From: Streptomyces tuirus
GTDB taxonomy: Bacteria; Actinomycetota; Actinomycetes; Streptomycetales; Streptomycetaceae
Reading direction: 5' to 3'
Length of the DNA stretch: 64,000 nt
Assembly: GCF_014701095.1 (NCBI RefSeq)
Contig: NZ_AP023439.1
Span: forward strand, 3,336,001 to 3,400,000
Both the position numbers and the translations under genes were made by a program. Positions 18,112-26,548 of this stretch are shown here, piece by piece (the first letter of the stretch is position 1; each line of letters starts with the position of its first letter). The notes below the pieces were generated by a model that was not told where the DNA came from, did not search any database, and saw only the letters and a program-made list of their open reading frames with translations.

Positions 18112-18300
18112 TCACTTGCGGCGGACCACGCCGACTTCTTCTCCGTACTGACCGAGTACGACCACGTCGAAGGCGGCGCCCAGGAAGACCTTGACGGCGC
18201 GCAGGGCATCGCCGAGGCGGTGGCTGTGACTGCCGCCCACGGCGGTGGCGCCGGGCGGGCGGCCCGGTGCCGGGGCGGGGTGGATGGTTGCTGCGCTCAT
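18112..18300 (-). CDS. Small hypothetical protein
   Basis: A 62-residue frame with a good ribosome site (TGGAGAC before the ATG at 18300). The N-terminal half is Pro/Gly/Ala-rich, and the C-terminal half reads LGDALRAVKVFLGAAFDVVV followed by LGQYGEEVGVVRRK, suggesting one amphipathic or membrane-associated helix. No known domain is present. Just beyond its stop, the last coding bases (gtccgccgc) recur in the flanking sequence at about 18065-18080. Confidence 0.55.
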   Translation of the reverse strand: MSAATIHPAPAPGRPPGATAVGGSHSHRLGDALRAVKVFLGAAFDVVVLGQYGEEVGVVRRK

Positions 18301-18572
18301 GTCTCCATGGTGCGTTTCCGGCCGTAAAGCCCGCGTCGGTCTCCGGACCGAACTGTGCGGCGGTCCGCGTACGTCTGTGGGGCGACCCGCTCCCCTCAGA
18401 AAGGGCGGCCGTGTCCCCTAGGGGATGGGTGGAGAAAACCGTTCGCGGCCGGTGCCCCGCTCCTCTAAAATCTCCGCTCTTGCCCGCCTCCCTCGCGGAG
18501 TGCCGCCGACCGGACGGAAACCGGACGGCATCTACCGCCCACTCTTCAGCAGGTCCCTCCGGAGGCACCCCC
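18301..18572. promoter_or_regulatory. Divergent promoter region between small gene and HelD-like gene
   Basis: The 272-bp gap contains a perfect cccctagggg palindrome near 18416 and an AT-rich -10-like ctaaaat at about 18466. I looked for the 19-bp rifamycin-associated element known upstream of helR-type genes and did not see it. The gap ends with GGAGG before the TTG start at 18573. Confidence 0.35.
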
Positions 18573-20612
18573 TTGTCCACGCCCGTCGACGACCCGCTCT
18601 CGCGTGAGCGCTCCCACCTCTCCGCGTCCCGTTCCGCCCTGCGTGCCATGCGCGAGGACGTCGAGGCCCTCGACATCACCGACGTCACCGCGAACTGGGT
18701 CAACGCCGAGGTGCTGGCCCGGCAGATCGAGGAGCGCATCAAGGCGCTGGCCGACCTCAGCGACACCCCGCTGTTCTTCGGCCGGCTGGACTATCTGCAC
18801 GCGCCGGGCGCCGGGCAGGCCGAGGGGGCGGACGGGGAGCGCTTCTACATCGGGCGCCGGCACGTGCACGACCACGACGGCGACCCCATGGTCATCGACT
18901 GGCGCGCGCCGGTCTCGCAGCCGTTCTACCGGGCCTCCAAGAAGGACCCGATGGACGTCGCCCTGCGCCGCCGCTTCGGCTACACCCGCGGCGACATCAC
19001 GGCGTACGAGGACGAGCACCTGTCGGACCCGGCCGAGGCGGCCCGGACCAGCAGGCTGCTCCAGCAGGAGATCGAGCGGCCGCGTGTCGGCCCGATGCGG
19101 GACATCGTCGCCACGATCCAGCCCGAGCAGGACGAGATCGTCCGCTCCGGCCTGTCCGGCACGGTGTGCGTGCAAGGGGGCCCGGGCACCGGGAAGACCG
19201 CCGTCGGACTGCACCGGGTCGCCTACCTCCTCTACGCCCACCGCGAGCGGCTCGCCCGCACCGGCACCCTGGTCATCGGGCCGAACCGGTCCTTCCTGCA
19301 CTACATCGAGCAAGTCCTGCCCGCGCTGGGCGAGTTGACCGTGCAGCAGGCGACCGTCGACGACCTCGTCGCCCATGTCGAGATCAGGGGCACGGACGAC
19401 GCGACGGCCGCCGTCGTCAAGGGCGACGCCCGGCTGGCGCGAGTGCTGCGCCGGGCCCTCTACGCGCACGTCACGATGCCCGCCGAGCCGGTCGTGGTCG
19501 TGCGCGGCTCCCGCCGCTGGCGGATCCCGGCGTACGAACTGGAGGAGCTCGTCCGCGAGCTGCTCGACCGCGACATCCGCTACGGCGCTGCCCGCGAGGC
19601 CCTGCCGCAGCGCATCGCGCACGCCGTGCTGGTGCGGATGGAACGGTCGGGTGAGGCGCCGGACGACCGGGTGCAGGACGCGGTGGCCCGCAACAGCGCG
19701 GTCAAGGCGGCGGTGAAGGCCATCTGGCCGGCGGTCGACCCGGCGAAACTGGTGCTGCGGCTGCTGTCGGACGCGGAGTTCCTCGCCGTCCACGCCGAGG
19801 GGATCCTCGACGCGGACGAGCAGAAGGCGATCCTCTGGGCGAAGCCGGCGCGCGGCGTGAAGTCGGCCAAGTGGTCGGCGGCGGACGCCGTGCTGATCGA
19901 CGAGGCCATGGATCTGATCCAGCGCACGCACTCCCTCGGGCACGTCGTCCTCGACGAGGCGCAGGACCTCTCCCCCATGCAGTACCGGGCGGTCGGCCGC
20001 CGCTGCACCACCGGCAGCGCGACCGTCCTCGGCGACCTGGCGCAGGGCACGACGCCGTGGGCGACCCGGAGCTGGCAGGAGGCGCTGACACACCTGGGCA
20101 AGCAGGACGCCGTGGTGGAGGAGCTGACGGCCGGCTTCCGCGTCCCGACGGACGTCATCACCTACGCCTCCCGGCTGCTCCCGCACATCGCCCCCGGCCT
20201 CACCCCGGTGGTGTCGATCCGCGAGAACCCGGGCCACTTCGAGGTGCGGCCGGTCTCCGGCCCGAAGGACGTGGTCGAGGCCTGCCGTGAGCTGCTGTGC
20301 CACGAGGGCTCGACGGGCCTGGTCGCGGCGGACGCCCGCGTTCCGGAGCTGGCCGGGGCTCTCGGGGAGGCCGGGATCCCGTACCTCGGCCCCGGCGAGG
20401 AGACCACCATGGACACCCGCCTGACCCTGGTCCCGGCGTCCCTCGCGAAGGGCCTGGAGTACGACTACGTGGTCCTGGACGAGCCCCGGGCGGTAGTCGA
20501 CGGCGAACCGGACGAACGCACAGGCCTACGCCGCCTCTACGTCACCCTGACCAGGGCGGTCTCGGGTCTGACGGTCACCCACACGGCTCCGCTGCCGACC
20601 CAACTGGCTTAG
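18573..20612 (+). CDS. HelD-like UvrD-family RNA polymerase-associated motor
   Basis: The 679-residue protein is a UvrD-like SF1 ATPase of the HelD type, which in actinobacteria removes stalled RNA polymerase from DNA; relatives (HelR) can give rifamycin tolerance. Visible motifs are the N-terminal YIGRRHVHDHDGDPMVIDWR, Walker A GGPGTGKTAVG, VLDEAQDLSPMQ, KGLEYDYVVLDEP and RRLYVTLTRA. An N-terminal coiled-coil arm precedes the ATPase, as in HelD. The TTG start is firm because GGAGG lies 8 nt upstream. No nearby rifamycin-inactivating gene is present. It is transcribed alone. Confidence 0.88.
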   Translation: MSTPVDDPLSRERSHLSASRSALRAMREDVEALDITDVTANWVNAEVLARQIEERIKALADLSDTPLFFGRLDYLHAPGAGQAEGADGERFYIGRRHVHDHDGDPMVIDWRAPVSQPFYRASKKDPMDVALRRRFGYTRGDITAYEDEHLSDPAEAARTSRLLQQEIERPRVGPMRDIVATIQPEQDEIVRSGLSGTVCVQGGPGTGKTAVGLHRVAYLLYAHRERLARTGTLVIGPNRSFLHYIEQVLPALGELTVQQATVDDLVAHVEIRGTDDATAAVVKGDARLARVLRRALYAHVTMPAEPVVVVRGSRRWRIPAYELEELVRELLDRDIRYGAAREALPQRIAHAVLVRMERSGEAPDDRVQDAVARNSAVKAAVKAIWPAVDPAKLVLRLLSDAEFLAVHAEGILDADEQKAILWAKPARGVKSAKWSAADAVLIDEAMDLIQRTHSLGHVVLDEAQDLSPMQYRAVGRRCTTGSATVLGDLAQGTTPWATRSWQEALTHLGKQDAVVEELTAGFRVPTDVITYASRLLPHIAPGLTPVVSIRENPGHFEVRPVSGPKDVVEACRELLCHEGSTGLVAADARVPELAGALGEAGIPYLGPGEETTMDTRLTLVPASLAKGLEYDYVVLDEPRAVVDGEPDERTGLRRLYVTLTRAVSGLTVTHTAPLPTQLA

Positions 20613-20634
20613 CTGCGAGCGCGGCCCCTGGTAC

Positions 20635-21327
20635 TCAGAGGCCGTCCACCGCCGCCCGCCACTCAGCCACCGCGCCCACAGAAACCGGCTCACCCCAGCC
20701 CCCCGGCCGCACGGCCCCGCCGATGTGAAAGGCGTCAACCCCCGCGCCCCGCAACACCGGCACATGCTCCAACCGCAGCCCACCCCCCACCAGCAACCGC
20801 TGCTCATACCCCGGCTCCCCCGACCGCCCCGCCTCCGCAAGCAGCACGGGCACCCCCTCGTCGACCCCGCCCGACGCCCCGGCCGTCAGATACGTGTCCA
20901 AGCCCGGCATCCCGTCCAGCTGCTTGCGCAGGGCGTCCCGGTCCGCGGCCCGGTCGATGGCCCGGTGAAAGGTCCAGGGGCAGCCGTCCAGCACCCCCAC
21001 GACCCGCTCCACGGCCGCCAGATCCACCACACCCCCGGCGTCGAGGAACCCCAGCACGAACTCCTCCGCCCCGGCCTCCCGCAGCTCACCGGTCACCCGC
21101 ACCAGCCGTTCGACGTCCCCCGCCGCGAACCCGTCCGCCAGCCGGATCATCACCCGCAGGGAGATGTCGACCGCACGCCGGATCCCGGTGACGGTGGCGG
21201 CCGACGGGCTGAGCCCGTCGGCCGCCATGTCGGTGACCAGCTCGAGGCGGTCCGCGCCTCCCGCCTGGGCGGCGACCGCGTCCTCGACTCCGAGGGCGAT
21301 CACCTCCAGGACTGCACGCTTGCTCAT
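20635..21327 (-). CDS. cutC: CutC family protein (copper homeostasis / TIM barrel)
   Basis: The 230-residue protein is a TIM-barrel CutC homologue. Conserved parts are the opening VLEVIALGVEDAVAAQAGGA and RLELVTDMAADGLSPS, the middle LGFLDAGGVVDLA and WTFHRAID, and the C-terminal AFHIGGAVRP. CutC was named for copper tolerance in E. coli, but its biochemical function is unsettled and some actinobacterial members may instead be enzymes. AAGGGG precedes the ATG. It is convergent with the HelD-like gene (23 bp gap). Confidence 0.9.
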   Translation of the reverse strand: MSKRAVLEVIALGVEDAVAAQAGGADRLELVTDMAADGLSPSAATVTGIRRAVDISLRVMIRLADGFAAGDVERLVRVTGELREAGAEEFVLGFLDAGGVVDLAAVERVVGVLDGCPWTFHRAIDRAADRDALRKQLDGMPGLDTYLTAGASGGVDEGVPVLLAEAGRSGEPGYEQRLLVGGGLRLEHVPVLRGAGVDAFHIGGAVRPGGWGEPVSVGAVAEWRAAVDGL

Positions 21328-21429
21328 GGGGCCCCTTCGTCGGCATGCGTCGGCGTTTCAGATGACAGGTCTAGTCCAATCAAGACTACGCTGCCCATCC
21401 GCGCCGCCTCCGACGCCCCGGAAGCGGAC

Positions 21430-22110
21430 TCAACCGAAGATGTTCAGTTCCTTCCCCTCCACCCCGGCCAGCTCGAACGCCGGAACGGCGTCGACCGGCC
21501 GCCCCGCGTACAGCCGTACGAGCGTCGGCCCGTCCCCGATGAAACGGCCCGGGGGCCGCTCCCCGCCGCTCTCCCCCAGCCGCAGCGGCTCGTCCAGGTC
21601 GTCGAGGTCGGCGTGCACCGCCACGTGCCCCCGCTCGCGGGTGATCCGCGCGAGCAGCGCGAGCGCGTCCGGCAGCCCGGCCCCGCCGTACGCCCCCGGC
21701 TCCCCCAAGGCCTCGCGCACGTCACCGGCGTGCACCCACTCCCCGAGGGCGAGCCCGTCCAGCTTCCCGCCGGCCCCGGCGATCACGGGCCCGGCCTCGC
21801 TCAACCCCCGCTCCAGCTCGTCGACGATCTGCGCGTCGCTCCAGCCGGCCCGGTCGGCGATGTCCCGGTCGTTGGACTCGGGCGAGAACACGCCTGCCTC
21901 GAACCGGCCCTCCACCACCCGGCTCAGCGCGGCCGAGGAGTGCGCCAGCACGTCCCGCACCGTCCAGCCCGGACACGCGGCGACGGGCCGCGCGAAGTCC
22001 TCCCCGGCCCGGCCCCGCAGCAGCGGAATCAGCGCCTCACGCTCGATCGTCAGCAACCGCCCGGGCTGCTCGGGGTCCCGTACGTCGGGAACATCAGCAG
22101 GAGTCGTCAT
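21430..22110 (-). CDS. Maleylpyruvate isomerase-like mycothiol-dependent enzyme
   Basis: The 226-residue protein has the DinB-like four-helix fold of the mycothiol-dependent maleylpyruvate isomerase family. Marks are CPGWTVRDVLAHSSAALS at residues 45-62 (a metal-binding histidine) and GEWVHAGDVREALGEP, which supplies the other metal ligands. These enzymes use mycothiol, the actinobacterial thiol, for isomerisation or S-transfer. The true substrate is unknown. It is divergent from the HD-domain gene, with only 46 bp between starts. Confidence 0.8.
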   Translation of the reverse strand: MTTPADVPDVRDPEQPGRLLTIEREALIPLLRGRAGEDFARPVAACPGWTVRDVLAHSSAALSRVVEGRFEAGVFSPESNDRDIADRAGWSDAQIVDELERGLSEAGPVIAGAGGKLDGLALGEWVHAGDVREALGEPGAYGGAGLPDALALLARITRERGHVAVHADLDDLDEPLRLGESGGERPPGRFIGDGPTLVRLYAGRPVDAVPAFELAGVEGKELNIFG

Positions 22111-22156
22111 CCCCCCACGCTAGGTGCCCGACCCGTCCCAGCGGGAGAATGCCCCC

Positions 22157-22819
22157 ATGTCCGACCTCGACTCCCTGCACGCCCGCTTCGCCCGCACGCT
22201 CGAAGCGGCCCGGGGCCCGGCCGGCGGCCCGGACCCGGCGCCGTACGCCGACGCCCTGCTGACCCGCTGGCAGGAGCCGCAGCGCCGCTACCACACGGTC
22301 GAGCACCTCACGGCGGTCCTGGACCGCGTCGACGAACTGGAGCGGTACGCGCGCGACCCGGACGTGGTCCGGCTGGCCGCCTGGTTCCACGACGCGGTCT
22401 ATCTGCCCGACCGCTCCGAGAACGAGGAGCGCTCGGCCCGCCTCGCCGAACGCGCCCTCACGGAAGCCGGCGTCCCGGACGCGAAGACCGCCGAGGTGGC
22501 CCGCCTGGTCCGGCTCACCGTCACCCACGACCCGGCCGGCGACGACCCCGACGGCCAGGTCCTGTGCGACGCCGACCTCGCGGTCCTCGCCTCACCCCCG
22601 TCGGCGTACGCCGCCTACACCACGGCCGTCCGCGAGGAGTACCACTTCGTCCCCAGCGACGCCTTCCGCGAGGGCCGCGCCGCGATCCTGCGCCAACTCC
22701 TGGACCTCCCGCGCCTGTTCAGAACGCCGTACGGCGCCGCGAAGTGGGAGGCCACGGCCCGCTACAACCTCACCGCCGAGCTGGAAATGCTGTCGCCCCC
22801 ACGCCACGACGCCTCGTAG
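22157..22819 (+). CDS. HD-domain metal-dependent phosphohydrolase
   Basis: The 220-residue protein carries the HD-superfamily signature: YHTVEHL near residue 40, the HD dyad in WFHDAVYLP, and a distal aspartate in LCDADLAVL. The GGGAG at 22143 supports the ATG at 22157 over the upstream in-frame start at 22124. It is a predicted cytoplasmic phosphohydrolase of uncharacterised substrate. It is followed after 10 bp by the isomerase-GNAT fusion gene, likely in the same transcript. Confidence 0.85.
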   Translation: MSDLDSLHARFARTLEAARGPAGGPDPAPYADALLTRWQEPQRRYHTVEHLTAVLDRVDELERYARDPDVVRLAAWFHDAVYLPDRSENEERSARLAERALTEAGVPDAKTAEVARLVRLTVTHDPAGDDPDGQVLCDADLAVLASPPSAYAAYTTAVREEYHFVPSDAFREGRAAILRQLLDLPRLFRTPYGAAKWEATARYNLTAELEMLSPPRHDAS

Positions 22820-22829
22820 CCTGCCCACC

Positions 22830-23909
22830 ATGTGGACAACGGGAGCGGAACAGGTGGAGCAGGCCGTCGCCGAGTGCGCGGGGCTGCTGGGGGCGGTCGC
22901 CGAGCGGGAGTGGGAAGGGGTGCGGGCCGGGCGGCTGGAGTGGGACTGCCGGGAGACCGCGGTGCACATCGCCGGATGCCTCCTCGCGTACGCGGGGCAG
23001 CTGGCGGGGCCGGAGCAGGACGGCTACTCGCCGTTCGAGCTGTCGATGGAGGAGACCTCGGGCAACGCGGACGTGCTGCGGGTGATCGGCACGACGGGCG
23101 CCCTGCTCGCCGCCGCGATCCGCACCGCCCCGCGGCACGTGCGGGCCTTCCATCCGTATCCGTTCCGCAGCGCGAACCGTGAGGGGTTCGCCGCGATGGG
23201 CGTGGTCGAGGTGCTGCTGCACACGCACGACATCGCCGAGGGGCTGGGCGTGTCGTACGAACCGGCGCCCGAGCTGTGCGACTTCGTGCTCGGCCGGATC
23301 TTCCCGCACGTCCAGCCGGGACCCGCCCCGTGGCCGACCCTGCTGTGGGCCACCGGCCGCGGCGAGCTGGAGGGCCGGACCCCGCTCACCGAGTGGCGCT
23401 GGAACAACAACCTGGTGATCGACGCCGAGCGGATCACGCTCCAGGGCGTCACCCCGGCCGCGGCCACCGATCTGTCCACGGTCGGCGACGGCGGCTTCGA
23501 GTGGATCGAGGGCGGCCCGGTCGAGGGCACCCGGGTCGGCGCCGGGCTGATGTACAAGCAGTACGAGGACGGGGTCCACCGGCCGGAGTGGACCATGTAC
23601 GTGCTGGTCCGGCGCGAGGACGAGCGCGCGATCGGCGCCATGGGCTTCCACGGCGTCCCGGACGGGGCGGGCCGGGTCGAGGTCGGCTACGACCTGGTCG
23701 ACGGCGCCCGCGGCCACGGCTACGCCACCGAGGCACTGCGCGCGCTGACCGGCTGGGCGCTGGACCGGCCCGAGGTGCGGACCGTCGTCGCGAACGTCGA
23801 GCGGGGCAACACGCCCTCGCAGAACGTGCTCGCGCGAGCCGGTTTCACCCAGGTCGCCGAGGACCCCGAGCACCTGACCTACGAGCTGCGCGTCCCCGGC
23901 GAGGGATAG
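22830..23909 (+). CDS. Two-domain protein: mycothiol-isomerase-like (DinB fold) plus GNAT acetyltransferase
   Basis: The 359-residue protein joins two domains. Residues 1-185 resemble a DinB-fold/maleylpyruvate-isomerase N-terminal domain, with ETAVHIAGCLLAYAGQL and the metal-ligand block LLHTHDIAEGLGV. Residues 185-359 are a GNAT N-acetyltransferase: RVEVGYDLVDGARGHGYATE contains the acetyl-CoA loop, followed by NTPSQNVLARAGFTQV. The fusion might couple thiol chemistry and acetylation, but that is inference. It follows the HD gene by 10 bp. Its 3' end overlaps the convergent DUF4031 gene by 31 bp. Confidence 0.8.
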   Translation: MWTTGAEQVEQAVAECAGLLGAVAEREWEGVRAGRLEWDCRETAVHIAGCLLAYAGQLAGPEQDGYSPFELSMEETSGNADVLRVIGTTGALLAAAIRTAPRHVRAFHPYPFRSANREGFAAMGVVEVLLHTHDIAEGLGVSYEPAPELCDFVLGRIFPHVQPGPAPWPTLLWATGRGELEGRTPLTEWRWNNNLVIDAERITLQGVTPAAATDLSTVGDGGFEWIEGGPVEGTRVGAGLMYKQYEDGVHRPEWTMYVLVRREDERAIGAMGFHGVPDGAGRVEVGYDLVDGARGHGYATEALRALTGWALDRPEVRTVVANVERGNTPSQNVLARAGFTQVAEDPEHLTYELRVPGEG

Positions 23910-24166
23910 CGCCCCTTGGGCCGCCGCAGCCCCGACGCGTGCAGCAGCCGCACCACCTCGCGGCTGCTGACCTCGACGGCCCCGGCCCGCACCGCGTCGG
24001 CGTACCGCAGGTCGGGGATGTCGTAGTGGTCGCGTTCGAAGGCCCGGCGGGGGACGCCGAGGCCGGCGGCGAAGGTGTGCAGTTCCTCGTAGGAGACGTC
24101 GCTGACGAGGTGGGACCACAGGCGGCCGTGGCCGGGCCAGGCCGGCGGGTCGATGTAGATCGTCAC
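23879..24166 (-). CDS. DUF4031 protein
   Basis: The 95-residue protein begins MTIYIDPPAWPGHGRLWSHL and continues with RRAFERDHYDIPDL, the pattern of the DUF4031 family. This small actinobacterial family has no known function. It starts 7 bp after the stop of the upstream 127-residue gene, so the two form an operon. It overlaps the convergent isomerase-GNAT gene at their 3' ends. Confidence 0.85.
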   Translation of the reverse strand: MTIYIDPPAWPGHGRLWSHLVSDVSYEELHTFAAGLGVPRRAFERDHYDIPDLRYADAVRAGAVEVSSREVVRLLHASGLRRPKGRYPSPGTRSS

Positions 24167-24173
24167 GCGGGCC

Positions 24174-24557
24174 TCACGAGGACGCCGGCCCGCCGATGGC
24201 CTCGCCCAGTGATCCCACGGCGGCGACCTTCACGCCCGCCTCGCCGCACACCCAGTGCGGGTCGGGCCCCAACTCCGGCTCCACGTCGAGGGCGTGCGGC
24301 TCGCCGGCGCCGCACACCGGGCACAGCGGCCAGCGCCCGTACCGCTCCAGCAGGGAGTCCTGGACGTCCTGCGCGACCAGGCCGGCCACGTACCGGGCGC
24401 CCTCGGGCCACTGCTCGACCCACCATCGGCGCTGCTTGACGGACTCCTCGACCAGGGACACGACATCCGCGTCGGCGACGCGGCCCGCGACGAGGTCGGC
24501 CAGCACGAGGGCGCGCGCGGCGTGCAGCGCCTGCTCCAGGGGGCTGATGGGATCCAT
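24174..24557 (-). CDS. Hypothetical protein with one CPVCG motif
   Basis: The 127-residue acidic protein contains CPVCGAGEPHAL, a possible half zinc-knuckle, and a later CGEAG cysteine. The N-terminus is helical (PLEQALHAARALVLADLVAG). The ATG at 24557 begins MDPISP. No domain is recognised. It heads a two-gene operon with the DUF4031 gene and is divergent from the RpiR regulator, with only 55 bp between starts; a 15-bp-arm inverted repeat lies in that gap. Confidence 0.75.
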   Translation of the reverse strand: MDPISPLEQALHAARALVLADLVAGRVADADVVSLVEESVKQRRWWVEQWPEGARYVAGLVAQDVQDSLLERYGRWPLCPVCGAGEPHALDVEPELGPDPHWVCGEAGVKVAAVGSLGEAIGGPASS

Positions 24558-24594
24558 GCACCCATTGTGCGCACTCTTGACCCCACCGCCGCCC

Positions 24595-24640
24595 CGAAAA
24601 TATCTTTCAAGGGTGACCCGAGACGTGAAGGAAATTTTCG
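24595..24640. promoter_or_regulatory. Inverted repeat, probable RpiR autoregulatory operator
   Basis: Left arm cgaaaatatctttca (24595-24609) and right arm tgaaggaaattttcg (24626-24640) match in 13 of 15 positions, with a 16-bp spacer. It is AT-rich in a GC-rich genome and overlaps the GTG start of the RpiR gene. The position is ideal for autoregulation and for control of the divergent operon. That the RpiR protein binds here is inference. Confidence 0.6.
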
Positions 24641-25548
24641 CCCGCGAGCGCGGCGGCCCCTCGGGCGCGAGCGGCGCCCCGCCCGCCCCGGCCGCCCTCG
24701 CGGCCAAGGTCCGCACGCTGGGCCCGTCGATGACGCGGTCCATGCAGCGCGTCGCCGAGGCCGTCGCGGGCGACCCGGCCGGCTGCGCGGCCCTCACGGT
24801 CACCGGCCTCGCCGAGCTCACCGGCACCAGCGAGGCGACCGTCGTGCGCACCGCCCGCCTGCTGGGCTATCCGGGTTACCGGGATCTGCGCCTGGCCCTC
24901 GCCGGGCTCGCCGCGCAGCAGCAGTCGGGCCGCGCCCCCGCCATCACCACGGACATCGCGGTGGACGACCCGATCGCCGACGTGGTCGCCAAGCTCGCCT
25001 ACGACGAGCAGCAGACCCTCGCCGACACCGCCGCCGGCCTCGACACCGTCCAACTGGGCGCGGCCGTCACCGCCCTGACCCAGGCCCGCCGCACCGATGT
25101 GTACGGCGTCGGGGCGTCCGGCCTGGTCGCCCAGGACCTCACACAGAAGCTGCTGCGCATAGGGCTGATGGCGCACGCCCACAGCGACCCGCACCTCGCC
25201 GTCACCAACGCCGTGCAACTGCGCGCGGGCGACGTCGCGATCGCCATCACACACTCCGGGTCGACGGGGGACGTCATCGAGCCGCTGCGGGTCGCCTTCG
25301 AGCGCGGGGCGACGACGGTGGCGATCACCGGCCGCCCGACCGGCCCGGTCACGCAGTACGCCGATCATGTCCTCACCACGTCCACCGCACGCGAGAGCGA
25401 GCTGCGCCCGGCGGCCATGTCGTCCCGGACCGGTCAGCTCCTCGTGGTGGACTGCCTGTTCGTGGGGGTGGCGCAGCGGACGTACGAGAAGGCGGCGCCC
25501 GCGCTGTCGGCGTCGTACGAGGCGCTGGCCCACCGGCACCGTTCCTGA
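24613..25548 (+). CDS. RpiR/MurR-family transcriptional regulator (HTH + SIS)
   Basis: The protein of about 311 residues has an N-terminal HTH_6 domain (residues 35-105, with TGLAELTGTSEATVVRTARL) and a C-terminal SIS sugar-phosphate-binding domain (VYGVGASGLVAQDLTQKL, AITHSGSTGDVIEPL). It lies 46 bp upstream of murQ and probably senses N-acetylmuramic acid 6-phosphate or a related sugar phosphate. The GTG at 24613 is the most likely start; another GTG at 24625 is close. An inverted repeat overlaps the start region. It matches the SCO4308-type regulator. Confidence 0.88.
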   Translation: MTRDVKEIFARERGGPSGASGAPPAPAALAAKVRTLGPSMTRSMQRVAEAVAGDPAGCAALTVTGLAELTGTSEATVVRTARLLGYPGYRDLRLALAGLAAQQQSGRAPAITTDIAVDDPIADVVAKLAYDEQQTLADTAAGLDTVQLGAAVTALTQARRTDVYGVGASGLVAQDLTQKLLRIGLMAHAHSDPHLAVTNAVQLRAGDVAIAITHSGSTGDVIEPLRVAFERGATTVAITGRPTGPVTQYADHVLTTSTARESELRPAAMSSRTGQLLVVDCLFVGVAQRTYEKAAPALSASYEALAHRHRS

Positions 25549-25594
25549 GGCAGCCGCCCCGCCCAGCACCGGAAAGACACGGAAAGAGCCGTTC

Positions 25595-26527
25595 ATGACC
25601 TCCACCTCCCACTCCCGTGATCTCAGGACCGAGTTGGAGTCCCTGACCACCGAGGCCTTCCGGCCGGAGCTCGCGGACATCGACCGGCTGCCCACCCTCG
25701 ACATCGCCCGGCTGATGAACGGCGAGGACGCCACCGTGGCCGGGGCGGTCGCGGCCCGGCTGCCCGGGATCGCCGCCGCGATCGACGCCGTGGCGGAGCG
25801 GATGGCCCGGGGCGGCCGTCTGGTCTACGCGGGCGCGGGCACGGCGGGCCGGCTGGGCATCCTGGACGCCTCCGAGTGCCCGCCCACGTTCAACACCGAC
25901 CCCTCCCGGGTCGTCGGCCTGATCGCGGGCGGCCCGGACGCCGTGGTGACCTCGGTCGAGGGCGCGGAGGACTCCCGGGACCTGGCGAGGACCGACCTGG
26001 AGGCCCTCGCCCCGGCCCCCGACGACACGGTGGTCGGCATCTCCGCCTCCGGCCGCACCCCGTACGCCATCGGCGCCGTCGAGCACGCCCGGGCCCGCGG
26101 CTGCCTCACCATCGGCCTCGCCTGCAACCCCGGCAGCCCGCTCGCGGCCGCCGCCGACCACGGCATCGAGATCGTCGTCGGCCCGGAACTGCTCACCGGC
26201 TCCACCCGCCTGAAGTCCGGCACGGCGCAGAAGCTCGTCCTCAACATGATCTCGACGATCACGATGATCCGGCTGGGCAAGACCTACGGGAACCTGATGG
26301 TCGACGTCCGCGCCTCGAACGACAAGCTCCGCGCCCGCTCCCACCGCATCGTCGCCCTCGCCACCGGCGCCGGGGACAAGGAGATCGAGGAGGCCCTCAC
26401 GGCCACCGACGGCGAGGTGAAGAACGCCATCCTGACGATCCTGGCCGGGGTGGACGGCCCGACGGCCGCCCGACTGCTGGAGGAGTCGGGCGGGCACCTG
26501 CGGGCGGCCCTGGCGGCGAGCGGCTGA
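25595..26527 (+). CDS. murQ: N-acetylmuramic acid 6-phosphate etherase
   Basis: The 310-residue SIS-fold enzyme cleaves the lactyl ether of MurNAc-6-phosphate to give GlcNAc-6-phosphate and D-lactate, in peptidoglycan recycling. Signature blocks are YAGAGTAGRLGILDASECPP, VVGISASGRTPYAIGA, and TRLKSGTAQKLVLNMISTI. The ATG at 25595 follows GGAAAGAG. It is probably cotranscribed with the RpiR regulator. The product feeds NagA, encoded about 19 kb away in this window. Confidence 0.95.
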   Translation: MTSTSHSRDLRTELESLTTEAFRPELADIDRLPTLDIARLMNGEDATVAGAVAARLPGIAAAIDAVAERMARGGRLVYAGAGTAGRLGILDASECPPTFNTDPSRVVGLIAGGPDAVVTSVEGAEDSRDLARTDLEALAPAPDDTVVGISASGRTPYAIGAVEHARARGCLTIGLACNPGSPLAAAADHGIEIVVGPELLTGSTRLKSGTAQKLVLNMISTITMIRLGKTYGNLMVDVRASNDKLRARSHRIVALATGAGDKEIEEALTATDGEVKNAILTILAGVDGPTAARLLEESGGHLRAALAASG

Positions 26528-26548
26528 GCCGTCACACCCCCGACGCCG

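Noticed and set aside
18301..18572. Rifamycin-associated element upstream of the HelD-like gene
   Set aside because: The known 19-bp element was looked for by eye and not found; only a cccctagggg palindrome is present.
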